This document shows, piece by piece, positions 9,551-17,934 of a DNA stretch of 64,000 nucleotides (the first letter of the stretch is position 1; every line of letters begins with the position of its first letter). The position numbers and the translations under genes were made by a program. The DNA is taken from assembly GCA_028336925.1 (NCBI GenBank), contig JAOKVV010000005.1, forward strand, positions 25,133 through 89,132. Direction: 5' to 3'. The notes beneath the pieces are model-generated. The model did no database searches, had not been told where the DNA came from, and saw nothing but the letters and a program-made list of their open reading frames with translations. This stretch comes from Vicingaceae bacterium. Lineage in GTDB: Bacteria > Bacteroidota > Bacteroidia > Flavobacteriales_E > Vicingaceae.

Positions 9551-11720
9551 GTATTGTTAGTTTAGTTTTCTCTTCAAGCTCCGCTTTGAGTTGAAGGGCT
9601 AAACTTTGAGCTATATTGATATAGTCTTTAGCAGCACCTTTCTTCTCTCCTATGCACACTAAGTTGCCATCGTTTGAAGCAAATAATCCTTGAATCAAAA
9701 GTTCGTCATTTTTTACTTCTGCAAAAGCTGCGATGGGATAATTGCATCCACCGCCAAGTGCGATCAAAAATTCTCTCTCTGCGAAAGTTGCTATCTGAGT
9801 TGGTTTATGATTAAACTGCTTTACCAAATCCAATACAAACCCGCTCTCGTCTCTAACTTCTAAAGCTAAAGCTCCTTGAGCTACGGCAGGCAATAATTCT
9901 TCTGCAGTAAATATATCGTTTGCTTTATCAATCATTCCAAGGCGATTGATACCAGCATATGCTAAAATGATGGCGTCGTAATCCCCTTCCATCATTTTCT
10001 TAATTCGGGTATCTAAGTTTCCCTGAATAAATTTCGTTTCTATGTCAGGGCGAAGTTTCTTCAACTGAATTTGACGTCTTAAACTTCCTGTGCCAATGAT
10101 GGCTCCTTCTTTTAAGTCAGCGAATTTTTCTCCCTTTTTAGAGATTAGAATATCTCGAACATCAGCTCTTTCTGAGATAGCAGCCAATTTTAAACCACTT
10201 ATATTTTCAATTGGAAGATCTTTAAAACTGTGCACCGCCATATCTACGGTACCTGCAACAAGTGCACGTTGTATAGCGGATGTAAACGCTCCCATAACTT
10301 CAATATCGCCATCATCACCATTGGTGCGTATAACCTTAGTTACAAACTCATAATTAGGTTCATATTTCTTTAATTGCTCAATTACTTGATGTGTTTGTGT
10401 CAATGCTAATTTACTTCCTCTCGTCCCTACGATTACTCTTCGCTGTGGCACTTCAAGTTCTACATCTTCTAACCCAAATACTTTTTTTACGGTATGAATT
10501 GGATTATCTTGTTCATGCATATTATGTGATAACTCATGAATCACCTCCATCGGTCGTTTAGAAATTTTACGCACCATACGGTGAGAGAACTTCTCTAATA
10601 ACTCAACTTGAGCAGGAGTTAAATCGCCCATCTTTGGTAACAACCAACTTAACTCCTCTTCTTTAGTGCGCTGAAGTGAATGCCAATAGGCTTCCAGAAC
10701 AGGTGATGCTTTCCTATTATAATACCAACTTGTAAACTTCTGCACCTCATCTTCTACTATCTCAGTTGCTTTTGGTATTTCATTATGGCGCTTCAGTAAA
10801 CTCTCAAAGGTCATTTTTTTGATATCATCTAAATCGTATAACGACAATCCTTCCAAATTTTTCAGGCCTGAATTAAAATTTCTTGGTAAACCAAAATCAA
10901 TTAACAGCTTAGGTTCTGATGCTTTAAATGCAAATTGGGCTCTTGTGCATTTACTATCCGTCAAAGAAGCCTCACTTAACAAATTAACTTCACCTTGAGT
11001 TCCTCCAATTATTATATCAACTTGACTAATATAACGGAATAGATTCTTTATCTCAATAGCTTCTCCACCCCAATCATTGGCCATTTCGGTGGCTCGATCT
11101 AAGTTATGGCTTGCAATGTATAATTTTTTTATTTTAGTCCTATCTAATATGGTCGCTACCAAATTAGCCATACTTCCAGTTCCTACAACTAATAGGGAAC
11201 TATCTTCTAATTTATACCCATGATTTTCAATCAACTCAAACCCCACAGTTGCTAATGATGCCGAATGACGTCCTATATTAGTCTCCAATCGGGCTCTTTT
11301 TCCTGTATGTACAGCATGACGAATCATTTCATCAAGCATCGGCCCAATAGTTTTCTGTCTACGAGCCAATGATAATGCTGAACGAATCTGACCTACAATT
11401 TGATGCTCTCCTATAGCTTGAGATTCTAAACCGGCCGCAGTTGAAAAAAGGTTTTTGATGGCAATCTCGGTATCCGGAAGTACAGTAAGGTACTGGGAGA
11501 AATTTCCGAAACTTTTGAGATAGTTTTCTAATCCATAATAATTTTCACCGAATGCGTAAAGTGACAATCGGTTACAAGTAGCGATAATAAAAACCTCAGA
11601 GTATATCTGCTTTAAGTCAGATAGAGCTTGCATTGTTTGCTCATCATTTAATGCCATCTGCTCCCTAATATCTATGGGTGCAAAACGATGACTCAACTCT
11701 ACTCCTACTATTTTTTCCAT
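9531..11720 (-). CDS. hemA-hemC: Fused glutamyl-tRNA reductase / hydroxymethylbilane synthase (HemA-HemC)
   Basis: One uninterrupted 729-residue frame. Residues 1 to about 420 are glutamyl-tRNA reductase: N-terminal GVELSHRFAPIDIRE, nucleophile C49 in ATCNR, the GEHQIVGQIR segment (104-113), the NADPH-fold motif VVGTGSMAN (178-186), and a C-terminal dimerisation helix ending near VKKVFGLEDVE. Residues about 428-729 are hydroxymethylbilane synthase: GTRGSKLALTQ (432-442), VHSFKDLP with D501, GSLRRQ (545-550), GNLDTRIKKM (567-576), and the dipyrromethane cofactor Cys C659 in GGGCNYP. The linker is only a few residues. The two halves catalyse steps 1 and 4 of the early pathway; HemL, HemB and HemD are encoded in the same operon. 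The HemA half has N90 where the family usually has His and S53 where CNRxE usually has Glu (from memory of alignments). The HemC half is divergent in the loop that normally carries GKGLF. Confidence 0.93.
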   Translation of the reverse strand: MEKIVGVELSHRFAPIDIREQMALNDEQTMQALSDLKQIYSEVFIIATCNRLSLYAFGENYYGLENYLKSFGNFSQYLTVLPDTEIAIKNLFSTAAGLESQAIGEHQIVGQIRSALSLARRQKTIGPMLDEMIRHAVHTGKRARLETNIGRHSASLATVGFELIENHGYKLEDSSLLVVGTGSMANLVATILDRTKIKKLYIASHNLDRATEMANDWGGEAIEIKNLFRYISQVDIIIGGTQGEVNLLSEASLTDSKCTRAQFAFKASEPKLLIDFGLPRNFNSGLKNLEGLSLYDLDDIKKMTFESLLKRHNEIPKATEIVEDEVQKFTSWYYNRKASPVLEAYWHSLQRTKEEELSWLLPKMGDLTPAQVELLEKFSHRMVRKISKRPMEVIHELSHNMHEQDNPIHTVKKVFGLEDVELEVPQRRVIVGTRGSKLALTQTHQVIEQLKKYEPNYEFVTKVIRTNGDDGDIEVMGAFTSAIQRALVAGTVDMAVHSFKDLPIENISGLKLAAISERADVRDILISKKGEKFADLKEGAIIGTGSLRRQIQLKKLRPDIETKFIQGNLDTRIKKMMEGDYDAIILAYAGINRLGMIDKANDIFTAEELLPAVAQGALALEVRDESGFVLDLVKQFNHKPTQIATFAEREFLIALGGGCNYPIAAFAEVKNDELLIQGLFASNDGNLVCIGEKKGAAKDYINIAQSLALQLKAELEEKTKLTILESTSK

Positions 11721-12061
11721 CTCTATCTAATACTTACCTCTTAAAATGGTGGCTGCAAATTTAGCCATAAGTTAACGGATTTAAAAAAGAATAAACGATT
11801 AAAAGCGAAATAAAGTTCTTTATTAAAAACAATTTTGCAAGTGGTTTTTACAATACAAAAAAGGCTTATATTTTATAACATTGTTGATAAAAAAGAAGAA
11901 GAATTTCCTGAACATTAAGCAGCACAATGGACACGATATAAAAAGCAGAATGTTAATAAATCTAAACCCAAATACGAAAAATTTGTTAGAGGAGGTAGTA
12001 CCTTGCAAGTGCAAATAAAGTAACCCGCCACTAGTTACATAATTTAAAACAACTCATTAAA
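11721..12061. other. Divergent intergenic region between hemAC and nrdJ, no gene
   Basis: These 341 bases are AT-rich and hold the hem -7 candidate on the minus strand and the nrdJ leader on the plus strand. A 63-codon minus-strand frame here is composition noise. Close to nrdJ lie three short consecutive inverted repeats: GGTAgTACC (11994-12002), TTGCAagTGCAA (12003-12014), and GTAAC/GTTAC (12020-12038). The 9-mer TTGCAAGTG also occurs at 11835-11843. I could not identify a riboswitch family or a clear nrdJ promoter. Confidence 0.55.
11756..11763 (-). promoter_or_regulatory. Candidate -7 element for the hem operon
   Basis: The minus strand reads TAAATTTG, an exact TAnnTTTG match, 36 bases upstream of the hemAC ATG. 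The -33 region is only T-rich, not a clean TTTG. Confidence 0.45.
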
Positions 12062-14674
12062 ATGAAAGACATTGTCAAAAAAGAAACCCTCAACTCTAAA
12101 TCAACCTCAAGTGCTACTTCTGCAGCTAAAACAACAAAAAAACAAACTTATAGCTATGAGGAGGCTGTAGCAGGTGCATCGAAATATTTTAAAGGAGACG
12201 ACCTTGCTGCAAATGTTTGGGTAAACAAATACGCCCTCAAAGATTCTGCAGGAAATATCTATGAAGCAAGCCCTGATCAAATGCACCAAAGGATGGCTAG
12301 CGAAATAGCGCGTATTGAGGCGCGATATTCCAACGCATACTCATATGATGAAATCTATGATGTTTTAAAGGATTTTAAATATATCGTACCCCAAGGTGGA
12401 CCGATGACAGGTATTGGCAATGACTTTCAAGTAGCATCTTTATCCAATTGTTTTGTAATTGGTAACAAAGGAGTAGCTGATTCATATGGCGGTGTTATGA
12501 AAATTGATGAGGAGCAGGTTCAATTAATGAAGAGACGTGGCGGAGTTGGTCATGATCTTTCTCATATACGTCCAAAAGGAAGTCCTGTAATGAATAGTGC
12601 ATTAACTTCTACAGGTATTGTTCCTTTTATGGAGCGTTACTCTAATTCTACTCGTGAGGTAGCTCAAGATGGCAGAAGAGGTGCATTGATGCTTTCAGTT
12701 TCTGTAAAGCATCCAGATGCAGAGGGTTTTATAGATGCAAAAATGGACGGGACAAAAGTAACAGGGGCTAACGTTTCTGTGAAAATAGATGACGAATTTA
12801 TGAAAGCTGTAAAAGGCAACACACTATATAATCAACAATATCCTGTTGACGCAAAAGAGCCAACTTTTAAAACGCAGACTGAAGCGACAAAGTTGTGGGA
12901 TAAGATAATTCATAATGCATGGAAATCTGCTGAGCCGGGGATTTTATTTTGGGATACCGTCATTAACGAATCAATTGCAGATTGTTATGCAGATCTAGGA
13001 TTTAAAACTGTTTCTACTAATCCATGTGGAGAAATTCCATTATGCCCTTATGATAGCTGCCGCTTATTAGCGATTAACTTATTAAGTTATGTAGAAAATC
13101 CATTTACACCAGAAGCTAAATTTGATATGCCTCTTTTTAAGAAGCATACACAAATGGCTCAAAGAATCATGGATGATATCGTAGACTTAGAAATGGAGAA
13201 GATAGATGCAATCATTCATAAAATCGAGAAAGATCCGGAAGTATTAGAAGTAAAACAAACCGAATTAACTCTTTGGAGCAAAATAAAGGCAAAGTGTGAA
13301 GAAGGCAGAAGAACAGGCGTAGGTATTACTGCAGAAGGTGATATGCTAGCTGCATTAGGCTTACGATATGGAACTGATGAGGCACTTAACTTCTCTGTAA
13401 AAGTTCACAAAAACCTAGCGTTAGCTGCTTACAGATCTTCTGTAGACATGGCTAGAGATAGAGGTTCTTTCCCTATTTACGATTCTATTCGTGAGGAAAA
13501 AAACCCAATGATTAATAGAATTAAAGATGCCGATCCTGCATTGTATGAGGATATGGTTAAATATGGTAGAAGAAACATCGCTCTTTTAACCATTGCTCCT
13601 ACAGGCACTACTTCTATTATGACGCAAACTACTTCAGGCATTGAGCCGGTATTTATGGTTTCTTACAAAAGAAGAAAGAAAGTAAACCCGAATGATAAGA
13701 ATAGCCGCGTAGACTTTATTGATGAAGTAGGTGATGCTTGGGAAGAATACAATGTATTTCATCACAACTTTAAAGTGTGGTTAGACTTGAATGGCTATAA
13801 CTTGGCTGAAGTTTCTGCAATGGCACAAGAAGATTTGAATAAAATTATTGCAAAAAGCCCTTACTATAAAGCTACTGCAAACGATGTAGATTGGGTAAAT
13901 AAAGTAAAAATGCAAGGTGCTGTTCAGAAATGGATTGATCACTCAATATCGGTAACTGTAAACGTACCAAACGACTGTACTGAAGAAATGGTAAGTAAAA
14001 TTTACTTAACCGGATGGGAAACTGGTTGTAAAGGAATTACTGTTTACAGAGATGGATCAAGAAGTGGTGTATTAATTTCTAATGATGAAAAAAAAGAGGA
14101 TAACACTCCTGTTTCATTTGCAGAAACTCAAGCTCCAAAGCGTCCTAAAACACTAGAGGCAGAAATTGTGAAGTTTAACAACAATGCTGAAAAGTGGATT
14201 GCCATTATCGGATTATACGAAGGTAGACCTTACGAGATTTTTACCGGTAGAGCAGAAGATTCTTTCGCGATCCTTTCTCATGTAGAAAAAGGATGGGTAA
14301 TCAGAAGTAAAACGGAAGATGGAAGTGCACGATATGACTTCCAATACGAAGATAAGGATGGATACAAAACGACTATTGAAGGTTTATCAAGAACCTTTAA
14401 TCAGGAGTATTGGAACTACGCAAAATTAATTTCAGGAGTATTGCGTCACGGTATGCCGATTCCTTTTGTAGTAGACATGGTATCTAACTTACACTTAAGC
14501 GAAGAAAGCTTAAATACATGGAAAAATGGTGTGGTAAGAGCACTTAAAAAATATGTTGCCGATGGCACAAAAGTATCTGGTCAAGTTTGCCCAGGCTGTA
14601 ACGAGGAAGAAGGTCTTGTATTTAAAGAAGGCTGTATAACTTGTGAAAGCTGTGGATATAGCAAATGTGGATAG
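12062..14674 (+). CDS. nrdJ: Adenosylcobalamin-dependent (class II) ribonucleoside-diphosphate reductase
   Basis: Makes deoxyribonucleotides using an adenosylcobalamin-generated thiyl radical. The catalytic barrel is visible: SNCFV with C130 (redox Cys), NPCGEIPL (320-327) with the radical-site Cys C322 and Glu E324, and PTGTTSI near residue 525. A C-terminal domain about 700-830 (start AEIVKFNNNAEKW) precedes a Cys-rich tail with CPGC and CESC pairs that probably shuttles electrons or binds zinc. The 870 residues fit the large vitamin-B12-dependent NrdJ subgroup. The first ~28 residues are a Ser/Thr/Lys-rich extension. No nrdA/B genes are visible, so this may be an important dNTP source and would create a B12 requirement. 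A strong terminator follows. Confidence 0.96.
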   Translation: MKDIVKKETLNSKSTSSATSAAKTTKKQTYSYEEAVAGASKYFKGDDLAANVWVNKYALKDSAGNIYEASPDQMHQRMASEIARIEARYSNAYSYDEIYDVLKDFKYIVPQGGPMTGIGNDFQVASLSNCFVIGNKGVADSYGGVMKIDEEQVQLMKRRGGVGHDLSHIRPKGSPVMNSALTSTGIVPFMERYSNSTREVAQDGRRGALMLSVSVKHPDAEGFIDAKMDGTKVTGANVSVKIDDEFMKAVKGNTLYNQQYPVDAKEPTFKTQTEATKLWDKIIHNAWKSAEPGILFWDTVINESIADCYADLGFKTVSTNPCGEIPLCPYDSCRLLAINLLSYVENPFTPEAKFDMPLFKKHTQMAQRIMDDIVDLEMEKIDAIIHKIEKDPEVLEVKQTELTLWSKIKAKCEEGRRTGVGITAEGDMLAALGLRYGTDEALNFSVKVHKNLALAAYRSSVDMARDRGSFPIYDSIREEKNPMINRIKDADPALYEDMVKYGRRNIALLTIAPTGTTSIMTQTTSGIEPVFMVSYKRRKKVNPNDKNSRVDFIDEVGDAWEEYNVFHHNFKVWLDLNGYNLAEVSAMAQEDLNKIIAKSPYYKATANDVDWVNKVKMQGAVQKWIDHSISVTVNVPNDCTEEMVSKIYLTGWETGCKGITVYRDGSRSGVLISNDEKKEDNTPVSFAETQAPKRPKTLEAEIVKFNNNAEKWIAIIGLYEGRPYEIFTGRAEDSFAILSHVEKGWVIRSKTEDGSARYDFQYEDKDGYKTTIEGLSRTFNQEYWNYAKLISGVLRHGMPIPFVVDMVSNLHLSEESLNTWKNGVVRALKKYVADGTKVSGQVCPGCNEEEGLVFKEGCITCESCGYSKCG

Positions 14675-14779
14675 TTTTTTTCTATGATGTTAATTGATTA
14701 CTAGTCGCTACTTCGACAACCTAATCAGTTAATACACGCCAACATTACTTGAAAGAGTAAATTGGTATTACTACTTTTT

Positions 14780-14820
14780 AAAAAGCCTTTTCGAATGACT
14801 ACTCGAAAAGGCTTTTTTTT
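14780..14820 (+). terminator. Rho-independent terminator after nrdJ
   Basis: A 15-bp stem (14780-14794 with 14803-14817, core AAGCCTTTTCGA) with an 8-nt loop is followed by a T-run, 105 bases after the nrdJ stop and before the small lipoprotein gene. Confidence 0.85.
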
Positions 14821-14854
14821 GAAAAAAAACCAAAAGTTTAATCATCTTTGCAAC

Positions 14855-15028
14855 ATGCGATCAGTAAAAATTATCCTTTCTTTATTAGCTATAGTATTAT
14901 TTAGCCTAAGTAGCTGCACCACTACGAATGGATTGCAGAAAAGAATGAAGAATAAATCAAAGAAAAAGTGTGATTGCCCGGGTTGGTCACAGGTAAAAAT
15001 TGAAGAAAATAGATCGATAATCAGTTAA
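14855..15028 (+). CDS. Small putative lipoprotein, 57 residues
   Basis: The likely start is ATG 14855, not an upstream TTG at 14762, which would place the nrdJ terminator inside the gene. The protein has a lipoprotein signal peptide (residues 1-20, lipobox LSSC with C21), then a short, very basic stretch (RMKNKSKKK) and a CDCPGW motif. A near-consensus -7 element, CATCTTTG (14843-14850), lies four bases before the ATG, implying an almost leaderless mRNA, which is common in this phylum. Short Bacteroidota lipoproteins of this sort have no assigned function that I know of. Confidence 0.72.
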   Translation: MRSVKIILSLLAIVLFSLSSCTTTNGLQKRMKNKSKKKCDCPGWSQVKIEENRSIIS

Positions 15029-15077
15029 ATTATTCTAATCATTGTGTAAAGGTTTCCCCAAAAAGCCTAATTTAGCT

Positions 15078-15096
15078 ATTTAGAATCAATCTAAAT
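15078..15096. promoter_or_regulatory. Palindromic operator candidate upstream of feoAB
   Basis: The inverted repeat ATTTAGA-atcaa-TCTAAAT ends two bases before the feoA ATG. It lies just downstream of a near-consensus -7 box TAATTTAG (15068-15075; an ATTG at 15041-15044 is 23 bases further upstream), so it would cover the transcription start. The same TTTAGA-N5-TCTAAA core is found before mrp and before manC. Control by an iron/manganese-responsive repressor (DtxR/MntR/Fur-like) is inferred from the genes it precedes. Confidence 0.6.
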
Positions 15097-15098
15097 AA

Positions 15099-15347
15099 AT
15101 GAGCCAAAAGATTCCTCTTTCAGAAGCAAAAAAAGGAGACCTAGTTACTATAGAATCTATTCACAATGAGTCACTTTCCGTACAACTTTTGTGCATGGGT
15201 TGCATGGTAGGTGAAGAAATATTGATAGAACAAATAGCTCCTCTAGGCGATCCTATGATGATAAGTATTGATGGTGCATTGCTAAGTTTACGAATAGATG
15301 ACGCCAAAGAAATCAATGTTTTAACTCAAAAAGAAAAACGTGGATAA
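15099..15347 (+). CDS. feoA: Ferrous iron transport protein A (FeoA)
   Basis: An 82-residue SH3-like cytosolic partner of FeoB. The family pattern is visible: KKGDLVTIESI near the start, then LLCMGCMVGEEILIEQIAPLGDP, and the ending ISIDGALLSLRIDDAKEI that matches the FeoA core fold. The last codons overlap the GTG start of feoB by 8 bp, so the two are co-translated. A palindromic operator candidate lies immediately before the ATG. Confidence 0.95.
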   Translation: MSQKIPLSEAKKGDLVTIESIHNESLSVQLLCMGCMVGEEILIEQIAPLGDPMMISIDGALLSLRIDDAKEINVLTQKEKRG

Positions 15348-17307
15348 GGGTAAGCAATCAAAAGAAATCATACAATTACTGTTAGTTGGGAATCCAAATT
15401 CAGGTAAATCAACCGTTTTTAATGAACTTACAGGACTTAATCAACAAGTTGGGAATTTTCCAGGTGTTACAGTAGAAAAGAAAACAGGTAAGATTACATT
15501 AACCTCCACACTTAAGGCTCAGGTAATCGACTTACCTGGCACTTATAGCCTAAGCCCAAGATCAGAAGACGAAAGGGTAACTTTTGATTACCTCAACAGT
15601 AATAAAACAGAAGGCAAAAGAGAAATTATCGTCGTCGTAGCAGATGCAAGTAACCTAAGAAGAAGTCTCCTCCTATGCTCCCAATTAATGGATCTAGAAA
15701 AATCTGTAATTCTTGGGTTAAACATGATGGATGTGGTAGAGCAAAATCAAGAATCGATTAACATCGAAAAGCTCTCAAAAGCATTAAATCTGCCTATTAT
15801 TCCAATGAATGCTAGAATTGGGAAAGGAATAAAGGAGCTGAAGCAAGCCATTATTGATTTTAAAGAAGATAAACGTGAGCCATTTATATCGCCAATAGAT
15901 GGAGAAAAAGATGTAGATAATGCGTTAAGAAGAAATCAACGCATCAAAGAAATACTTAAAGAAACGGTAACTACCAAAGGCGACAAAAAAGCGAGTAAAC
16001 TTACTCGAAAAATAGACCAAATTCTAACTCACCGAATTGGAGGATACTTTATATTCCTTTTCATCTTATTTCTCATTTTTCAAGCTGTATTTTCTTGGTC
16101 GGAATACCCCATGACCATGATAGAGGAGGGATTTATTTACTTTGGAAATCTGGTTTCTGAAACATTCCCTGAAAGTGTATTAACCGATTTATTGGTAGAT
16201 GGAATAATTGCAGGCCTAGGTGGTATAATTATATTCATCCCACAAATTGCTGCCCTATTTGCCTTTATCGCCATTTTAGAAGACACGGGTTATCTATCTC
16301 GCATCAGTTTTATGATGGATGGATTGCTCAAAAAGTTTGGTTTAAATGGCCGTTCGATCATTCCTTTATTAAGTGGCGCAGCTTGTGCTGTGCCTGCAAT
16401 AATGAGTGCTAGAACTATCAGCAACAAAAAAGAAAGATTACTGACCATTTTTATCACTCCTTTAATCAGTTGCTCTGCCCGCATCCCTGTTTACACATTA
16501 CTGATAGCACTTGTTATTCCATCGGAAGCTACCTTGGGGATTTTTAACCTACAAGGAGTAGTGATGATGGCACTTTATCTTTTAGGTTTTATAGCCGCCA
16601 TTGCTACATCGTGGGTAATGAAAACGTTTATCAAAACCAATGAGTCGAGTCATTTTATTATGGAAATGCCCATATACCGGGCGCCAAGATGGAAAAATGT
16701 GGGCTATACCATTGTCAATAAAGTAAAGGTATTCTTATTTGAAGCGGGTAAAATTATCATTGCTATTTCGATTATTCTTTGGGTCATGTCGTCTTACGGC
16801 CCAGGAGATTCATTTGAAAAGATCGATCAAAAATATGAGAAAGGCCTTTTAGAGCCCAACATCAATAATGAAACAATGGCGGAGCAAATGTCTAGCGAAA
16901 AACTACAAGCAAGTTATGCCGGACGTTTAGGAAAGTTTATAGAGCCTGCTATTCGCCCTCTAGGATTTGATTGGAAGATCGGTATTTCTATCATTACTTC
17001 ATTCGCAGCAAGAGAAGTTTTTGTAGGAACTATGGCTACTATTTATTCTGTGGGAGATGCAGACAATACCACTTCGCTGAAAGAGAAAATGCAGAATGCC
17101 AGAGATCCAAGAACTGGTGAGAAAGTTTATACTAAGGCAACAGGGTATTCTTTGCTTATTTTCTATGCCTTTGCGCTGCAATGTATGGCTACTGTGGCAA
17201 TAGTTGCAAAAGAGACCAATTCATGGAAATGGGCGATAATACAAGTAGTTTATATGGGAGGACTAGCTTATTTAGCCAGTTTCTTAACCTATCAATACTT
17301 TAGTTAA
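15340..17307 (+). CDS. feoB: Ferrous iron transport protein B (FeoB)
   Basis: Fe2+ permease of the inner membrane. The N-terminal GTPase domain has the P-loop GNPNSGKST (17-25), the G3 motif DLPGTYSL near residue 67, and the G4-type NMMD near residue 128. It is followed by a helical GDI-like region and a polytopic domain from about residue 225 with repeated gate motifs (SGAACAVPAI; SCSARIPVYTLL; SFAAREVFVGTMATIYSVG). Its 655 residues are normal for Bacteroidota. It starts with GTG, overlaps feoA by 8 bp, and shares one base (TAATG) with the next gene. Confidence 0.97.
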   Translation: MDKGKQSKEIIQLLLVGNPNSGKSTVFNELTGLNQQVGNFPGVTVEKKTGKITLTSTLKAQVIDLPGTYSLSPRSEDERVTFDYLNSNKTEGKREIIVVVADASNLRRSLLLCSQLMDLEKSVILGLNMMDVVEQNQESINIEKLSKALNLPIIPMNARIGKGIKELKQAIIDFKEDKREPFISPIDGEKDVDNALRRNQRIKEILKETVTTKGDKKASKLTRKIDQILTHRIGGYFIFLFILFLIFQAVFSWSEYPMTMIEEGFIYFGNLVSETFPESVLTDLLVDGIIAGLGGIIIFIPQIAALFAFIAILEDTGYLSRISFMMDGLLKKFGLNGRSIIPLLSGAACAVPAIMSARTISNKKERLLTIFITPLISCSARIPVYTLLIALVIPSEATLGIFNLQGVVMMALYLLGFIAAIATSWVMKTFIKTNESSHFIMEMPIYRAPRWKNVGYTIVNKVKVFLFEAGKIIIAISIILWVMSSYGPGDSFEKIDQKYEKGLLEPNINNETMAEQMSSEKLQASYAGRLGKFIEPAIRPLGFDWKIGISIITSFAAREVFVGTMATIYSVGDADNTTSLKEKMQNARDPRTGEKVYTKATGYSLLIFYAFALQCMATVAIVAKETNSWKWAIIQVVYMGGLAYLASFLTYQYFS

Positions 17308-17933
17308 TGGCAAAAAAGTCGGCCACTGAAGTTTTACTAAAGTATCTTCCTGAGGCATCAATCGCCCCATGCATAGTCTGGATGAATGAGTTTAGACTAC
17401 AACTAACTATCAAAAAATCACGTGCTACAAAATTAGGTGATTTCAGGCCTGTACATGATGGAAAACCTGCGAGAATTACAGTAAATGGTGACTTAAATAA
17501 ATATGCCTTTCTAATCACCTTGGTGCATGAAATTGCACACGGAATTTGCTGGGATAAATACCAACGAAAAGTAGCTCCACACGGCAAAGAATGGAAAAGT
17601 ATTTATAGCAACTACCTCTCTCAATTTATTGGAAAAGAAGTCTTCCCAAAAGAATTAGAACCAATTATTGTACAGCACATTAATCGACCAAAGGCATCAA
17701 GCTGCAGCGATACGAGTCTGCTCAAAGCACTAAAAGCATACGATGATAATCCAGTGATTCATTTAGAGGAATTACCTGAAGATGCGATTTTTCAACTCTC
17801 GACAGGCCGAGTGTTTCAAAAGAAAGAATTAAAACGAAAACGTTATATCTGCATCGAATTATCGAGCAAGAAGCGATACCTAGTAAATGGCATAGCAGAA
17901 GTTATTCCAATGACAGAGATAGATAAACAATAG
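17307..17933 (+). CDS. SprT-like zinc metallopeptidase domain protein
   Basis: A 208-residue protein with the zinc-binding helix VHEIAHG (H74, E75, H78) and a probable third ligand H92 in PHGKEW, as in the SprT/Spartan family. The C-terminal ~80 residues carry a basic segment (KKELKRKRYICI) and no clear Cys-rich zinc ribbon. SprT-family members act on DNA-protein crosslinks in eukaryotes, but the bacterial role is unsettled. The ATG overlaps the feoB stop by one base, so it is translationally coupled to iron uptake; whether this link is functional is unknown. Confidence 0.85.
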   Translation: MAKKSATEVLLKYLPEASIAPCIVWMNEFRLQLTIKKSRATKLGDFRPVHDGKPARITVNGDLNKYAFLITLVHEIAHGICWDKYQRKVAPHGKEWKSIYSNYLSQFIGKEVFPKELEPIIVQHINRPKASSCSDTSLLKALKAYDDNPVIHLEELPEDAIFQLSTGRVFQKKELKRKRYICIELSSKKRYLVNGIAEVIPMTEIDKQ

Positions 17934-17934
17934 T

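Noticed and set aside
9531..11720. HemA-HemC fusion as two overlapping genes joined by a sequencing error
   Set aside because: The junction reads smoothly with no internal start near the HemC core and no homopolymer suspect; kept as a fusion, but flagged for read checking.
11823..12014. 63-codon minus-strand frame upstream of nrdJ
   Set aside because: Phe/Ile/Cys-rich noise from AT-rich DNA, overlapping the divergent promoter region; no family resemblance or start signal.
12015..12050. Cobalamin riboswitch before nrdJ
   Set aside because: ACCCGCCACTAGTTAC resembles the conserved CCCGCNACUGU segment, and a B12 enzyme follows. However, no B12 box (AGCCAGGAGACC-like) or other core element is present and the space is too short.
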